Assembly: GCA_947650365.1 (NCBI GenBank)
Contig: OX393552.1
Location: 44,603,740-44,667,739, forward strand
Reading direction: 5' to 3'
Length of the DNA: 64,000 nt
Origin: Chamaelirium japonicum
Lineage: Eukaryota > Streptophyta > Magnoliopsida > Liliales > Melanthiaceae
Shown: positions 11,935-21,645 of the stretch, one piece after another
Position numbering within the stretch: the stretch's first letter is position 1
Layout: each line of letters starts with the position of its first letter
Made by a program: the position numbers and the translations under genes
Notes under the pieces: generated by a model
What the model saw: the letters and a program-made list of their open reading frames with translations, nothing else
What the model was told of the DNA's origin: nothing
Databases searched by the model: none

Positions 11935-12770
11935 AGTAGCCTCTGACTTTGTCTTCGAATGCCAAGGCGACGATTGCCTCGGACCGAGACAATGTCAATG
12001 TCTCGGGCTTCGTCAGGTGCCAAGACGGTAAAGCCTGCTTTGGACTTTGTCTTTGAATGCCGAGGCGACGGTCGCCTCGGGTCGAGACGGCATCGACGTC
12101 ACGGGCTTCGTCAGGTGCCAATGCGGCAAAGCTTCGGATTTTTTTTTTTGCGAGCACCGAGGTGGTGCGGAGCACCTCAGACTCTGTTTTCAAATGCCAA
12201 GGTTGTCACCTTAGGACGAGACGATGTCTACATCTCGGACTTCGTCAGGTGCCAAGGCGACGAAGGCTGCCTCGAACTATCTTCGAATGCGAGGCGAAGG
12301 TCGCCTCGGGCCGAAACGGTGCTGACGTCTCGGGCTTCGTCAGGTGCCGAGGCGGCGAAGCCTGCTTCGGACTCTGTCTTCGAATGCCGAGACGAAGGTT
12401 GTCTCTTGCCGAGACGGTGCTGACGTCTCGGGCTTCGTCAGGTGCCGAGGCGGTGAAGCCTGCTTCGGACTTTGTCTGCGAGTGCCGAGGCGATGCGAAG
12501 CACCTCGGACTCTGCTATCGAATGCCAAGGTTGTCACCTTAGGCCGAGACGATGTCTATGTCTCGGGCTTCGTCGGGTGCCGAGGTGATGAAGGATGTCG
12601 CGGACTGTCTTCGAATGCCGAATCGAAGGTCGCCTCGGGCCGAGACGGTGGCCTCGGGTTTCGACGGTGTCGACGTCTCGGGCTTCGTCAGGTGCCGAGG
12701 CGGCGAAACCTACCTCGGACTTTGTCTTCGAATGCCGAGGTGACGGTTGCCTCCATAGTTGTCAAGGCGG
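11935..12770. repeat. Imperfect tandem array upstream of the PPR gene (GCTTCGTCAGGTGCC family)
   Basis: The block GGGCTTCGTCAGGTGCC recurs at about 12,005, 12,104, 12,240, 12,334, 12,430, 12,565 and 12,681, so the period is mostly ~96-135 bp. Between them lie CTTCGAATGCCGAGGCGA and GTCGCCTCGGGCCGAGACGG. All long open frames in this stretch run along the repeat. The same family occurs inverted at 20,590-20,820 and again at 61,657-62,493. Confidence 0.88.
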
Positions 12771-12930
12771 ACTGAGGCGCGCGCCTCAGGGCGTTTCAGC
12801 CAGATGCGCCTCAGGCACATCCTAGTGAGGCGAGCACAGCAAGGCACTGCTCAGGTGCGCCTTGTAGCGCCTCAAGAACCAGGCGCAGGGCGTTTCAGGC
12901 GCACGCCTTACTGCGCCCGGTTATTTCCGG
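12771..12930. repeat. GCGCC-palindrome-rich segment just upstream of the PPR gene
   Basis: The segment contains the perfect 14-bp palindrome GAGGCGCGCGCCTC near 12,774, and many AGGCGC/GCGCCT words in both orientations (GCGTTTCAGGCGCACGCC). It looks like a transposon-derived piece, but I could not define its ends. It leads directly into the T-rich tract before the PPR frame. Confidence 0.5.
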
Positions 12931-12955
12931 ATTTTTTTCGGTTTTTTTTTGAACC

Positions 12956-14905
12956 GTGTGTTTTGGTTTTTTTTTTTTTCTGTTTAAATATACAGGCTCG
13001 GGTTTAGGGTTCAGCGGGCTCGGGTTCAGCGGCAGCTTCAGCGATCCGGAGATCGGGAGACTCGACGGCCCGGCCTGCAGCTCCGCCTCTCCGGTGAGAT
13101 CGGGAGACTCGACGGCCCGGCCGCCGCTTCTCCCCCATGAGCCCAACCCCACCCAGCGCTCCTACGAGTCCCTCATCCTCGCCTGCACCCACCGCAACGC
13201 CCCATCCTATGGGTCCGCCGTGCACCGCCGCCTCGTCGACGACGGCTTCGACCAGGACCCCTTCCTCGCCACCAAACTCGTCGACATGTTCTCCCGCTTC
13301 GACTCCCCCGAAGACGCCCGCAACGTGTTCGACAGAACGCGCGAGAAAACTATATTCCTATGGAACGCTCTCCTCAGAGCCCTCGCCCTTGCCGACGAGG
13401 GCGAAGAGGCCCTCTCCCTGTGCCGTGACATGGGCCAGCGGGAAATGCTGCTGGACAGCTTCACCTACTCTTACGCGCTCAAGGCCTGTGTCGCTTCCTC
13501 TTCGCACCCATCGTTAGCTTCCTATAGGGTTCGACAGATCCATGGCCATATAATCCGACACGGGTTCGAGTCCCGAATTCATGTGGCGACGACCCTCGTC
13601 GATAGCTATGCGAAACTCAGCTGGGTTTCATACTCGCGGTGGGTGTTCGATGGGATGCTTGAGAGGAATGTGGTTTCGTGGAGTGCCAGGATTGCTTGCT
13701 ATGCAAAGAACGAGAGGCCGTTTGATGCGCTGGGGCTCTTTCGGGAGATGATGGAGAGGGAGCCTGAGACGCTCCCCAATTCGGTTACTATGGTCAGTGT
13801 CCTTCAAGCTTGTGCCAGTTTGGCCGCATTGAGCCAGGGTAAGTTGGTGCACGCTTATGTTCTCCGAAGGAGCCTTGATTCCATCGTATCAGTCGTCAAC
13901 GCTCTGATTGCAATGTACATAAAATGCGGTAGCCTGGAATCTGGGCGTCGAGTCTACGACGGATTGGGTGTCCGTAGGGACGTTGTGTCCTGGAATTCCA
14001 TGATATCGGGTTATGGGATCCATGGTTACGGCCTGGAAGCTCTTCGGGTTTTCAAAGACATGATCGATGTGGGTACTTCACCAAGCCATGTAACGTTTGT
14101 GAGCGTCTTGGGGGCTTGCAGCCATGTCGGGATTGTTCAAGAAGGAAAGAGATTGTTTGAGTCCATGGCCCAGGAGTATGGCCTCATACCTCGTGCAGAA
14201 CACTATGCTTGTATGGTGGATCTCCTCGATCGTGCTGGTCTATTACATGAAGCAGCAAAGATGGTAGAAGAGATGCGAATTGAACCGGGCCCTACTGTAT
14301 GGGGTTCTCTCCTTGGCGCATGCAGGATTCATGGCCATGTGGAGCTTGCAGAGAGAGCATGCCACCGTCTCTTTCAGCTGGAACCCATGAATGCGGGGAA
14401 TTATGTTCTCCTAGCTGATATATACGCAGAAGCTAAGATGTGGGATGAAGTGGGCAGAGTAAAGAAGGTTCTAGAAGAACGAGGGCTGCAGAAGGTGCCT
14501 GGATGCAGTCGGATCGAGGTGAAGAAGAAGGTACATTCCTTCCTTTCGGTCGATGAAACGAATCCGCAGATCGAGCAGCTTCATGCCTTACTGGTTCGGA
14601 TGGTGGAGGAGATAAAGGATAAAGGCTATGTCCCCAACACCAAAGTTGTCCTCTACGATCTTGGTCAGGAGGCGAAGGAGAGGATCGTGCTGGGTCACAG
14701 TGAGAAGTTGGCGGTGGCCTTCGGACTGATCAATGGCGGTAATGGAGAGGTTATGCGGATCACAAAGAACTTAAGGTTTTGTGAGGATTGTCACTCTTTC
14801 ACAAAATTCATTTCAAAGTTCGCGAGGAGAGAGATCCTTGTTAGAGATGTCAATCGGTTCCACCATTTCAGAGATGGACTGTGTTCATGCTCTGATTATT
14901 GGTGA
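12956..14905 (+). CDS. CRR2: PLS-DYW pentatricopeptide repeat protein, probable CRR2 ortholog; N-terminus unresolved
   Basis: CRR2 of Arabidopsis is a chloroplast PPR protein needed for intergenic RNA processing between rps7 and ndhB, and so for the NDH complex. Here the frame gives 649 residues. PPR repeats run from about residue 69 to 480 (SYESLILACTHR; DQDPFLATKLVDMFS; VVSWNSMISGYGIHGYG), then E/E+ motifs (GNYVLLADIYAEAKMWDEV at 481-499). The DYW deaminase-like domain has HSEK at 581-584, CEDC at 609-612 and a C-terminal CSCSDYW. Length and motif order fit CRR2 throughout. The frame opens on GTG; its first in-frame ATG is only at residue 111 (13,286), inside the repeats, so a start and transit peptide are missing. 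A T-rich tract ending TATACAG at 12,995 could be a splice acceptor from an upstream exon. A 47-bp-period tandem duplication lies at 13,049-13,122. The ortholog call is from memory of the family. Confidence 0.85.
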   Translation: MCFGFFFFLFKYTGSGLGFSGLGFSGSFSDPEIGRLDGPACSSASPVRSGDSTARPPLLPHEPNPTQRSYESLILACTHRNAPSYGSAVHRRLVDDGFDQDPFLATKLVDMFSRFDSPEDARNVFDRTREKTIFLWNALLRALALADEGEEALSLCRDMGQREMLLDSFTYSYALKACVASSSHPSLASYRVRQIHGHIIRHGFESRIHVATTLVDSYAKLSWVSYSRWVFDGMLERNVVSWSARIACYAKNERPFDALGLFREMMEREPETLPNSVTMVSVLQACASLAALSQGKLVHAYVLRRSLDSIVSVVNALIAMYIKCGSLESGRRVYDGLGVRRDVVSWNSMISGYGIHGYGLEALRVFKDMIDVGTSPSHVTFVSVLGACSHVGIVQEGKRLFESMAQEYGLIPRAEHYACMVDLLDRAGLLHEAAKMVEEMRIEPGPTVWGSLLGACRIHGHVELAERACHRLFQLEPMNAGNYVLLADIYAEAKMWDEVGRVKKVLEERGLQKVPGCSRIEVKKKVHSFLSVDETNPQIEQLHALLVRMVEEIKDKGYVPNTKVVLYDLGQEAKERIVLGHSEKLAVAFGLINGGNGEVMRITKNLRFCEDCHSFTKFISKFARREILVRDVNRFHHFRDGLCSCSDYW

Positions 14906-15620
14906 CAATTAATAAGCGAGAGATGTGTACAGCATTGGATTGTGGCTCAAGCAAAACAGAGTTGAATACAATCCAGAATTTTTGTTTTGGGGTGATCACT
15001 ACGTAGTTATAACTCAGAACTCTTTATGCCAGCAATGTGTTGGTGAAATGCTAATCACACCCAGATTAAATTCATTGGGGTTATATGGGCAGTCAGTAGA
15101 GGCTTCGTAAATCTTTTTGTTCGTTCTATTAGTGCATAGTTGGTATATATTAAAGGCATACAAATAAGCAGCTCATGCAGTGCCAGATGATTTCAAATAA
15201 AAGCTGATGATTGGCTATAGAAGGCTCCGTCGCAGATTTACTTCTCTCTTCTTCCAAGCAAGAGACTGCGATCTTCCGACACCGGTGCTCTACCTGCCTG
15301 CAACTGAAATGCTCGTTTGGTAGTGTGTTGGCAATGTGTTGGCAATGTGTCTACCTAATCTAGCAAAGTCGATTCAGAATACATCTTGGATTATACGTCT
15401 GTATTTACTACGTACGAGGTACGCCATTATTAATTAGTGTATTAAGGAATTGTTTTTTTATTATACATCTGTGCGCCCTTTACATATGTTTTTTATATGC
15501 AGATTTTTATAGCCAGGAAGCTGTGAATTCTATGTGAATTCTATGATAAGGTGGGCTCATGCACATGATGGACATATAATTTTGTTGTTGTCATTAAGTC
15601 TTTAGTTGTAGGTTCCCCTG
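14906..15620 (+). other. 3' flank of the PPR gene
   Basis: This AT-rich sequence probably includes the PPR 3' UTR. AATAAA-like words occur (CAAATAAAAG near 15,195), but none is a convincing poly(A) signal by position alone. No other gene is seen before the MITE at 15,621. Confidence 0.5.
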
Positions 15621-16089
15621 TAGGGCTGGCAATTTTGGACCCGACACGGCAAACCCGACACGAAGTTAGCGGGTCTGGGTCAGGGCTAAACGGGTTCGGG
15701 TCATAAACGGGTCGACACGATAGGCCCATTTAATAAACGGGTCGGGTCCGGGTTTATGGTCTGGACACGGTAGACCCGGGAAGACCCGTTTAGTATTCAA
15801 CGGGTCGGGTCGGGTCGGGTCTACCTGCAATCCTATACTGTACTATATAATACCAGCGGTCTTTCGGGTCAGGTCGGGTCGAGTCGGATTGGGTTGGATC
15901 GGGTCAACTGAATAGACCCGGGTGGTAAACGGGTCTTATCGGGTCTACCCGTTTATTAGCGGGTCGGGTACGGGTTTAGGATCTAGACACTATTCGTTAA
16001 ACGGGTCGGGTCCGGGTCTAGGGGTTTTGGACACGACCCGAAACTAGACACGACACGAACCCGACCCGACACGACCATTGCCACCCCAA
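15621..16089. mobile_element. hAT-type MITE with CGGGT-rich interior, TSD TTCCCCTG
   Basis: The element begins TAGGGCTGGCAATTTT and ends ATTGCCACCCCAA, which are inverted termini. It is flanked on both sides by the perfect 8-bp duplication TTCCCCTG (15,613-15,620 and 16,090-16,097). An 8-bp duplication is typical of hAT elements. The interior is a degenerate array of ACCCGACCC/GGGTCGGGT words with no coding frame. A close relative is at 39,536-39,998. Confidence 0.88.
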
Positions 16090-16107
16090 TTCCCCTGCAA
16101 TAAACAA

Positions 16108-16975
16108 CCACCCAAGAATAAAGATAAAACAAAGCATGCGAGAACAACTTGTAGTAAGAAGTGTGGTTGCTCTTTTACTTTAAAGGGTTTGAAACAACCA
16201 AATGAGGATCAGTGGTTGTTGCATGTAAAATGCATAGTCCACAATCACCCTAATGTCGAGTATCTTGGGGGGGCACTCATTTACTGGGAGATTATCGAAG
16301 GAGGAGCATGACATTCTAGTCAATATCTCAAACTGTATGGTTCGGTCCAAAGACATATCGACAACTTTGAAACAAAAAGATCTCAACGTGACAACTATGA
16401 AAATGATCTATAACGGTTCGAGGTGATGGACTTCGGTGAAGATGGGTGGTCAATAATGAGCCACGACTTACTTTCTGAGCCTCATGCACATACTGAATAC
16501 TATGACATACTATATGGGCATTACGAGAGGGTTTAAGAGTTGAAGTGCATACTAACATATTGCGTGCTGACTCTTGGATATGACCGTTGGATGACAATGC
16601 CGGACATGAGACATCTTATAGCTTCAACGTATAACATTGTTTTAGTACATTGTATAACACTGTCTTACATTCTTGTATCTCAGAACAACTCCCGAGCCAA
16701 CACCCGTCCGTACAAAGATAGCTATCGGATTTATAAACAACAACCACTTTATACATGTATATCTTTCTTATTTCATTGATGTCATATTTACGTAACGAAC
16801 AATCGTGTAATGAGAACCATATTTCATTTAGGTATTCTTAATGTCTGGTCATCCTATGCTGCCCATTGCATCCAACTGGACAAGATATCGTCTCATTTTT
16901 CTACATGGACTCTATCCGTATTGAACGCTTTATGTGCATTATCGATTTCGACGTTGCGGCGATAGAGAGGATTGA
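16108..16975 (+). pseudogene. MULE-type transposon remnant (FAR1-like zinc region and OTU-like tail)
   Basis: The first block reads TTCSKKCGCSFTLKGLKQP...WLLHVKCIVHNHP, a Cys/His region typical of MULE transposase N-termini. Next comes, in another frame, DILVNISNCMVRSKDISTTL followed by NVTTMKMIYN, the block that normally follows it. Further on, SEPHAHTEYYDILYGHYERV and DRWMTMPDMRHLIASTYNIV resemble the OTU-protease-like segment found in some MULE proteins. Frameshifts and stops separate all blocks, and the transposase core is missing. The MULE call is good; the OTU part is inference. Confidence 0.6.
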
Positions 16976-17579
16976 TCTAGCAATGAAAATTGGATGATGA
17001 CATGAATTATGATAAGCTTATTGAGCTCATATGAATGAATGTACTTGGACTTGCAATATGCTCACAAGATATATAATTCCATTTGTCATTCGCAGTGCAG
17101 TCACATTCGTCTTCCCTAACCCTCTTCTCTCTGTGTGTGCGTGCGCTTCGATCTCAAACTTGATACTATTCCCGTGAGTCGTGAGCTGAGATTGTTGACC
17201 CTCCATTGTTATATAATTATAATTCAGCAAGAGAACAATGCAAACATAAACATGATAAGCCAGCGCAAAAGAATCCAAACACGAGAACGATGCAAATTAA
17301 AATAAAGATCAGAGATATGTTATAAAGCTCAATCAGTTCAAACATCTTAGATTTGAAGTTTCTTCCTCACAGCCGGAGGGAACAAACCAAAATATTACAA
17401 GTTTTAAAAATAAAAAATAAAATTACAACAACTCCAAACACTTTGTCACTCAAGCCAGATCTAATTTCTCGTCCGAGAAGAGCGAACGGATATGAAAGTA
17501 GATGCCTTGAAGAGTTTGCTGGTATGTCCTGTCTCCCCTGTAAAAATCCATGTGAGGAACTTTTTCCCTAGGCTCTTAA
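16976..17579. other. Stretch with no recognised gene
   Basis: Mixed sequence without a convincing coding frame or element ends. Short open frames on both strands have no family resemblance. Confidence 0.5.
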
Positions 17580-17823
17580 GGGGGTGTTTTGGTATGTGGA
17601 ACAGTTGTTCCTCTTGATCTTCTTCCAGAAGAGGTTATTACTGTCAATTACTATTTCTAATGCAATTTGATGGTCCAGTGTTCCAGTTGGTATAGAAACA
17701 ACCGGAGTGATATTTTTTAGCTCCCAAGTCCTTCATTCCATCGGAGCAATTAGTAGTCGTTATTTTCAAATCATGAAATTTGGAATGGAAATAGATTGTT
17801 CCAGAATGATGCCAAACACCTCC
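17580..17823. mobile_element. PIF/Harbinger-type MITE, TSD TAA
   Basis: The element starts GGGGGTGTTTTGGTAT and ends GATGCCAAACACCTCC, giving inverted termini of about 14 bp with few mismatches. TAA flanks both sides (17,577-17,579 and 17,824-17,826), as expected of PIF/Harbinger insertions. It is 244 bp long with no coding capacity. A hAT-like origin is less likely because no 8-bp duplication is present. Confidence 0.7.
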
Positions 17824-18605
17824 TAAGCTGCCCAGAGGTCCTATACTTCATCTTCCTTGGACGTTAGGTTTAGCAGAAGGATAATCTAGCCATGGATATG
17901 GATATTCCTCCTTCCAATGTGTTGGATCGTCACATTCAAATCATTTACCGCATCCTGTGGAACTGGCCATTTGACTCTGCGTAAAACATTATTTAATATG
18001 ACGAATACAGGTTTAGGGGTAAAACCAATAGATGGATTCTTTGGGATTAGTTGGGATGAATACATGCCCGGGCTGAACACACTGCACTATGTTTGGTCAG
18101 AACGAGCTGAACACATTTCCTTATGTTCAGCAATTCTAAGCCGAACACTTACTAAAAATGTTTTAGCGAGGCAGTGATGAGCACATGTACATCGTGTTCA
18201 ACCCAAGTTGACCGAACATTTCGGTAATGAGTTTTACTGTCGGGATTTTGGTCGTCGGGGTTGGGGTTTTAAAACAAAAGAGGGGGGGATTTACCTCAAG
18301 ATTGCTGGTTGATCTCGCCTCAAGTTGGCCATACAAATCTTGTCTCCTAGTCCACTCAAAATGGTGTATCTAGACCATATGGGTGGTTGATTTCGCTGGT
18401 GGTGGTGTTTTCCTCTGGTGGCGACGCAAGAGACAAAGGATGTCGGTCGGGGACGAAGGAAGAAGGACAAAGGATGTCCCCACGCGCTGGCAAACAAATA
18501 AGCTATGACTAAAAAAACAAAAACAAGGAGCACTTATTTACGGGCACCACTTATAAGAGCATTATTTTTTTTGAGAGAGGTTACAAGATCATTTTTGCAC
18601 GAGTA
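17824..18605. other. Stretch with no recognised gene
   Basis: It contains a short region with repeated GCTGAACAC/CCGAACA words (18,070-18,215) and G-rich low-complexity sequence. I can support no gene here. Confidence 0.5.
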
Positions 18606-18893
18606 ATGCTATTTGAAAAATATAATCGACAATATGCTGACACACCACGTGAAAAGAGGAGGTGTCACCTTGTCCTTGGCGGAACTATGGGTCATGGGCA
18701 CTCAACGATGAAATGCAGAAGCGTCTTATATCACCTGAAAGATCTCTTGCGGGAGGGATATCTCCAAGAGTCAACAGGAAAAGAAGGATCCAACATGGAT
18801 ACTTCCCATGCTCCCAAGCAAAGAGAGACTTATGGAATCCATAACGCAATGAGCCGACAGAGCCCACTACGAGAAAGACATCCGATCGACTAA
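18606..18893 (+). pseudogene. Ty3-gypsy (Tat-like) gag fragment
   Basis: The frame contains GHGHSTMKCRSVLYHLKDLL followed by REGYLQE. This resembles the post-matrix part of plant Tat/Athila gag proteins, in which a GH.T..C...K.HLE.L...G.L pattern is common. The rest is unrecognisable. The ~196-bp tandem array begins shortly after, and such arrays are frequent inside large gypsy elements. Confidence 0.45.
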
Positions 18894-19054
18894 TCAGTGC
18901 AGAAGGCTGTAAGATTATCTTGTAATGTTGTTCGTTTGAGAAACGACTACCGATCATGTAATCCATATCAATTTATTAATGAAATTCTCAGCACTTGTCT
19001 GCTATCCGAACATGCTCAAATTTTCTTCAATCAATACTTCGTGCATTATTAACC

Positions 19055-20435
19055 TACAATAGTACGACGCTATGTGACCCGATGTTGGCTCGATTGAAAC
19101 GGCGCTTCGCCTAGATCAGCCAACCTACAAAGGCACTACGCTAAGTACTTCGAATCGCTAGCGTCGCGCATGCTTCATATTTTGTAAGAACACATATTCC
19201 GCACCTCTCCACAATTAGTTCGATTTGTGTTGCGACATGACCGACTAACCTGCGACAGTATAACACTACGTGCCCCGACGTTGGCTTGATTGAAATTGTG
19301 CTTCACCTAGATCAGCCAACATACAAAGGCATTACGCTAAGTACTCCGAATCACTGGTGTCGCGCATGCTCCTTGTTTTGTAAGAACACATGCTCCGAAC
19401 CTCGCCACAGTTAGTTCGATTCGTGTTGCAATACGATCGACTAACCTGCAACAGTACGACGCTACGTGCCCCGACGATGACTCGATTGAAATGGCGCTTC
19501 GCCTAGATCGGCCAACATACAAAGGCACTACGCTAAGTACTACAAATCACTGGTGTCGCGCATGCTCCTTATTTTGTAAAAACACATGCTCCGAACCTTG
19601 CCACAGTTAGTTCGATTCATGTTGCGCTACGGCCGACTAACCGCAACAGTACGACGCTACGTGCCCCAATGATGACTCGATTGAAACGACACTTGGCCTA
19701 GATCGGCCAACATACAAAGACACTACGCTAAGTACTCCGAATCACTAGTGTTGCGCATGCTTCGTGTTTTGTAAGAACACATGCTCCGTATCTCGCCATA
19801 GTTAGTTCGATTCGTGTTGCGATATGGCCGACTAACCTGCAACAGTACGACGCTACGTGCCCCGACGTTGGCTCAATTGAAACGACGCTTCACCTAGATC
19901 GGCCAACATGCAAAGGCACTACGCTAAGTACTCCGAATCACTAACGTCGCGCATGCTCCGTGTTTTGTAAGAACATGTGCTTCGCACCTCGCCACAGTTA
20001 GTTCGATTCGTATTGCGACACGGCCGACTAACTTACAACAGTACGATGCTGCGTGCCCCGATGTTGGCTCGATTGAAACGACGCTTCGTCTAGATCGGCC
20101 AACATACAAAGGCACTATGCTAAGTACTCCGAATCACCGGTGTCGCGTATGCTCTGTGTTTCTTAAGAACACATGCTCAGCGCCTCACCACAGTTAGTTC
20201 GGTTCGTGTTACGACACGGCCAACTAACTTACAACGGTACAAAGCTACATGCCCCGATGTTGGCTCGATTGAAACGACGCCTCGCCTAGATCGACCAGCA
20301 TACAAAGGCACTATATTAAGGACTCCGAATCAGTAGCGCCGCACATGCTTTGTGTTCTATCAGGATACATGTTTCGCTCCTCACCTCAATTAGTCCGATT
20401 GGGGGTTGCGACACGGCCGACTAAGCTTAGTTTCA
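19055..20435. repeat. Seven-unit tandem array, ~196-bp period
   Basis: The marker CAACATACAAAGGCACTACG recurs with small changes at about 19,122, 19,319, 19,515, 19,711, 19,906, 20,101 and 20,297. Each unit also contains ACAGTACGACGCTACGTGCC, GGCTCGATTGAAACG, TCGCGCATGCTCCGTGTTTT and CACAGTTAGTTCGATTCGTG. Divergence increases toward both ends. Open frames on the minus strand (19,337 and 19,924) translate the repeat. The unit length is in the range of plant satellites. Confidence 0.92.
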
Positions 20436-20589
20436 ATACGACCGATTGGTTTACAACCTCGATCGATCAACAAGCCCAAGGGCATAGCAATAGCAATAAG
20501 GATGAAGTGCATTCGAAGGCAAATTTGATGTCGTCGTCACCGCCTCAGCAAGCAAGAAGTCCAAGGTCCCAGTCTCAACATGCTACAAG

Positions 20590-20820
20590 TCCAAGGGCCT
20601 AGCCTTGGCATTCGAAACTAAGTCCGAGGGGTTTTGTCGCCTCGGCACCGAATAAAGCCCGGGACGTCGATATCGTATCGGCCCAAGGAGACAACCTTGG
20701 TATTCGAAACTAAGTCCGAGGCAGGCTTTGTCGCCTTGACACCCGACAAAGCCCAAGATGTCGACATCGTCTCGGTCCAAGGAGACAACCGTGGCATTCA
20801 AAACAATGGACAATCAGTAA
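20590..20820 (-). repeat. Inverted copy of the tandem-repeat family found upstream of the PPR gene
   Basis: Read on the minus strand, the segment contains CCTCGGACTTAGTTTCGAAT, CCAAGGTTGTCTCCTTGG and GGGCTTTGTCGGGTGTCAAG. These are recognisable variants of the 11,935-12,770 units. About two units are present. They follow the ~196-bp array after a 150-bp gap. Confidence 0.75.
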
Positions 20821-21499
20821 GCAATCTGCCATACGACAGCAACCGAACTTCCGACGACGTGCGATCGGCCATACTTCATGCAAGATTTTATGAGAGATGC
20901 CACAAGAGTGGTCAGTCCTATGGACCGTCATCATTTGGCAACGACCGGTCAGACAACCCATGGCCGGGGTTGCCCATATTCGTTCCTGCTCTCGAAGCCA
21001 AATGAACACCGTCGGGCTTCGATGCACGTCTTATGTGGATGGAAGGCAAATCAATAGATTCGTACATGTCTAATTGCTGAATTCACTCTCAGGCCCGATT
21101 GATGCATCGTACTCGTATTGGTCGGCAAGCGGCAACGACTGTAACAGGGCATCCGATCACCACATCTTGAGAGCGCGGTATCAATTGCTGGAACTAGCAC
21201 TTGTAAATAGTAGACAAGACTACACAATTTTCATTCATGGAACCTCTCCAATTTGAAAGAAAGATCATTGCCTAACATTCCACCCAATTCAAGTGCCATC
21301 CCCTCTTGCGGAGCATTCACCCCACTCATGGCAAGGAGCTTCCAGTCACTAAGTGGGTTGAACGGCATGTGATCCAAAGTCACCCAAATCAACAGCTCAG
21401 TTTTGGAGCACTTCACGACGAAACTCGCCATGGCTGACTCCCCGAACCAGTTGGGGATGGATCAGGGGTGATGATGAGATGGAGGTCACAGGTAGCGTG
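20821..21499. other. Stretch with one small unrecognised ORF
   Basis: On the minus strand at 21,231-21,431 a 66-codon ATG frame reads MASFVVKCSKTELLIWVTLD...FKLERFHE. I do not recognise it and see no flanking exons. The rest has no defined feature and runs into the short LTR at 21,500. Confidence 0.35.
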
Positions 21500-21639
21500 T
21501 GTTAATGTATAGAGATGGGTCAGGTTATATGTACAATCGGATCGGGTTGTGTGTGTATACATGTACATATATATTGGGTTTCAGTCCCTCAATGAGATGC
21601 ATTTCATTCTTTCCAAACCCTAACCGTCATCTCCTAACA
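21500..21639 (+). repeat. Short (~140 bp) LTR of a host retrotransposon split by copia-1
   Basis: The segment begins TGTTAATGTATAGAG and ends CTCCTAACA. If copia-1 and one copy of its TSD are removed, it is followed at once by TGGTATCAGAGCTCTAGGG, a standard primer-binding site complementary to initiator-Met tRNA. After this comes an ATG frame at 27,602 (MTTTTISGSGSDLPLRLLRS) that looks like the start of a copia gag. No second LTR of this element was found, so the assignment rests on the terminus and primer site. Confidence 0.65.
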
Positions 21640-21645
21640 TGGTAT

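Larger units (their letters stand above)
1..14280. repeat. Left copy of a ~49.7 kb-period direct segmental duplication
   Basis: This stretch is nearly identical, in the same orientation, to 49,756-64,000. The offset is 49,755 bases at the start and 49,720 at the end, so net indels are only tens of bases. By eye the PPR part differs at about six positions in 1.3 kb. The copy begins inside a gypsy element and may extend left of the window. It carries the gypsy 3' end, a CACTA relic, a long inverted repeat, tandem repeats and the PPR gene. Confidence 0.97.

Noticed and set aside
11959..12825. Many 60-160 codon open frames rich in Arg and Ser upstream of the PPR gene.
   Set aside because: They follow the tandem repeat in every frame, which is a feature of the GC-rich unit and not of a gene.
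12956..12958. GTG as the true start codon of the PPR protein.
   Set aside because: Plant nuclear genes rarely start at GTG, and the first residues encode a poly-T tract; the frame is open there by chance or belongs to an intron end.
13137..13517. 126-codon ATG frame MSPTPPSAPTSPSS overlapping the PPR gene.
   Set aside because: It is out of frame with the PPR repeats and consists of the Pro/Ser/Thr-rich shadow expected from GC-rich codons.
19055..20435. CRISPR-like array of regular repeats.
   Set aside because: The whole ~196-bp unit is repeated with no unique spacers, and the genome is a plant's.
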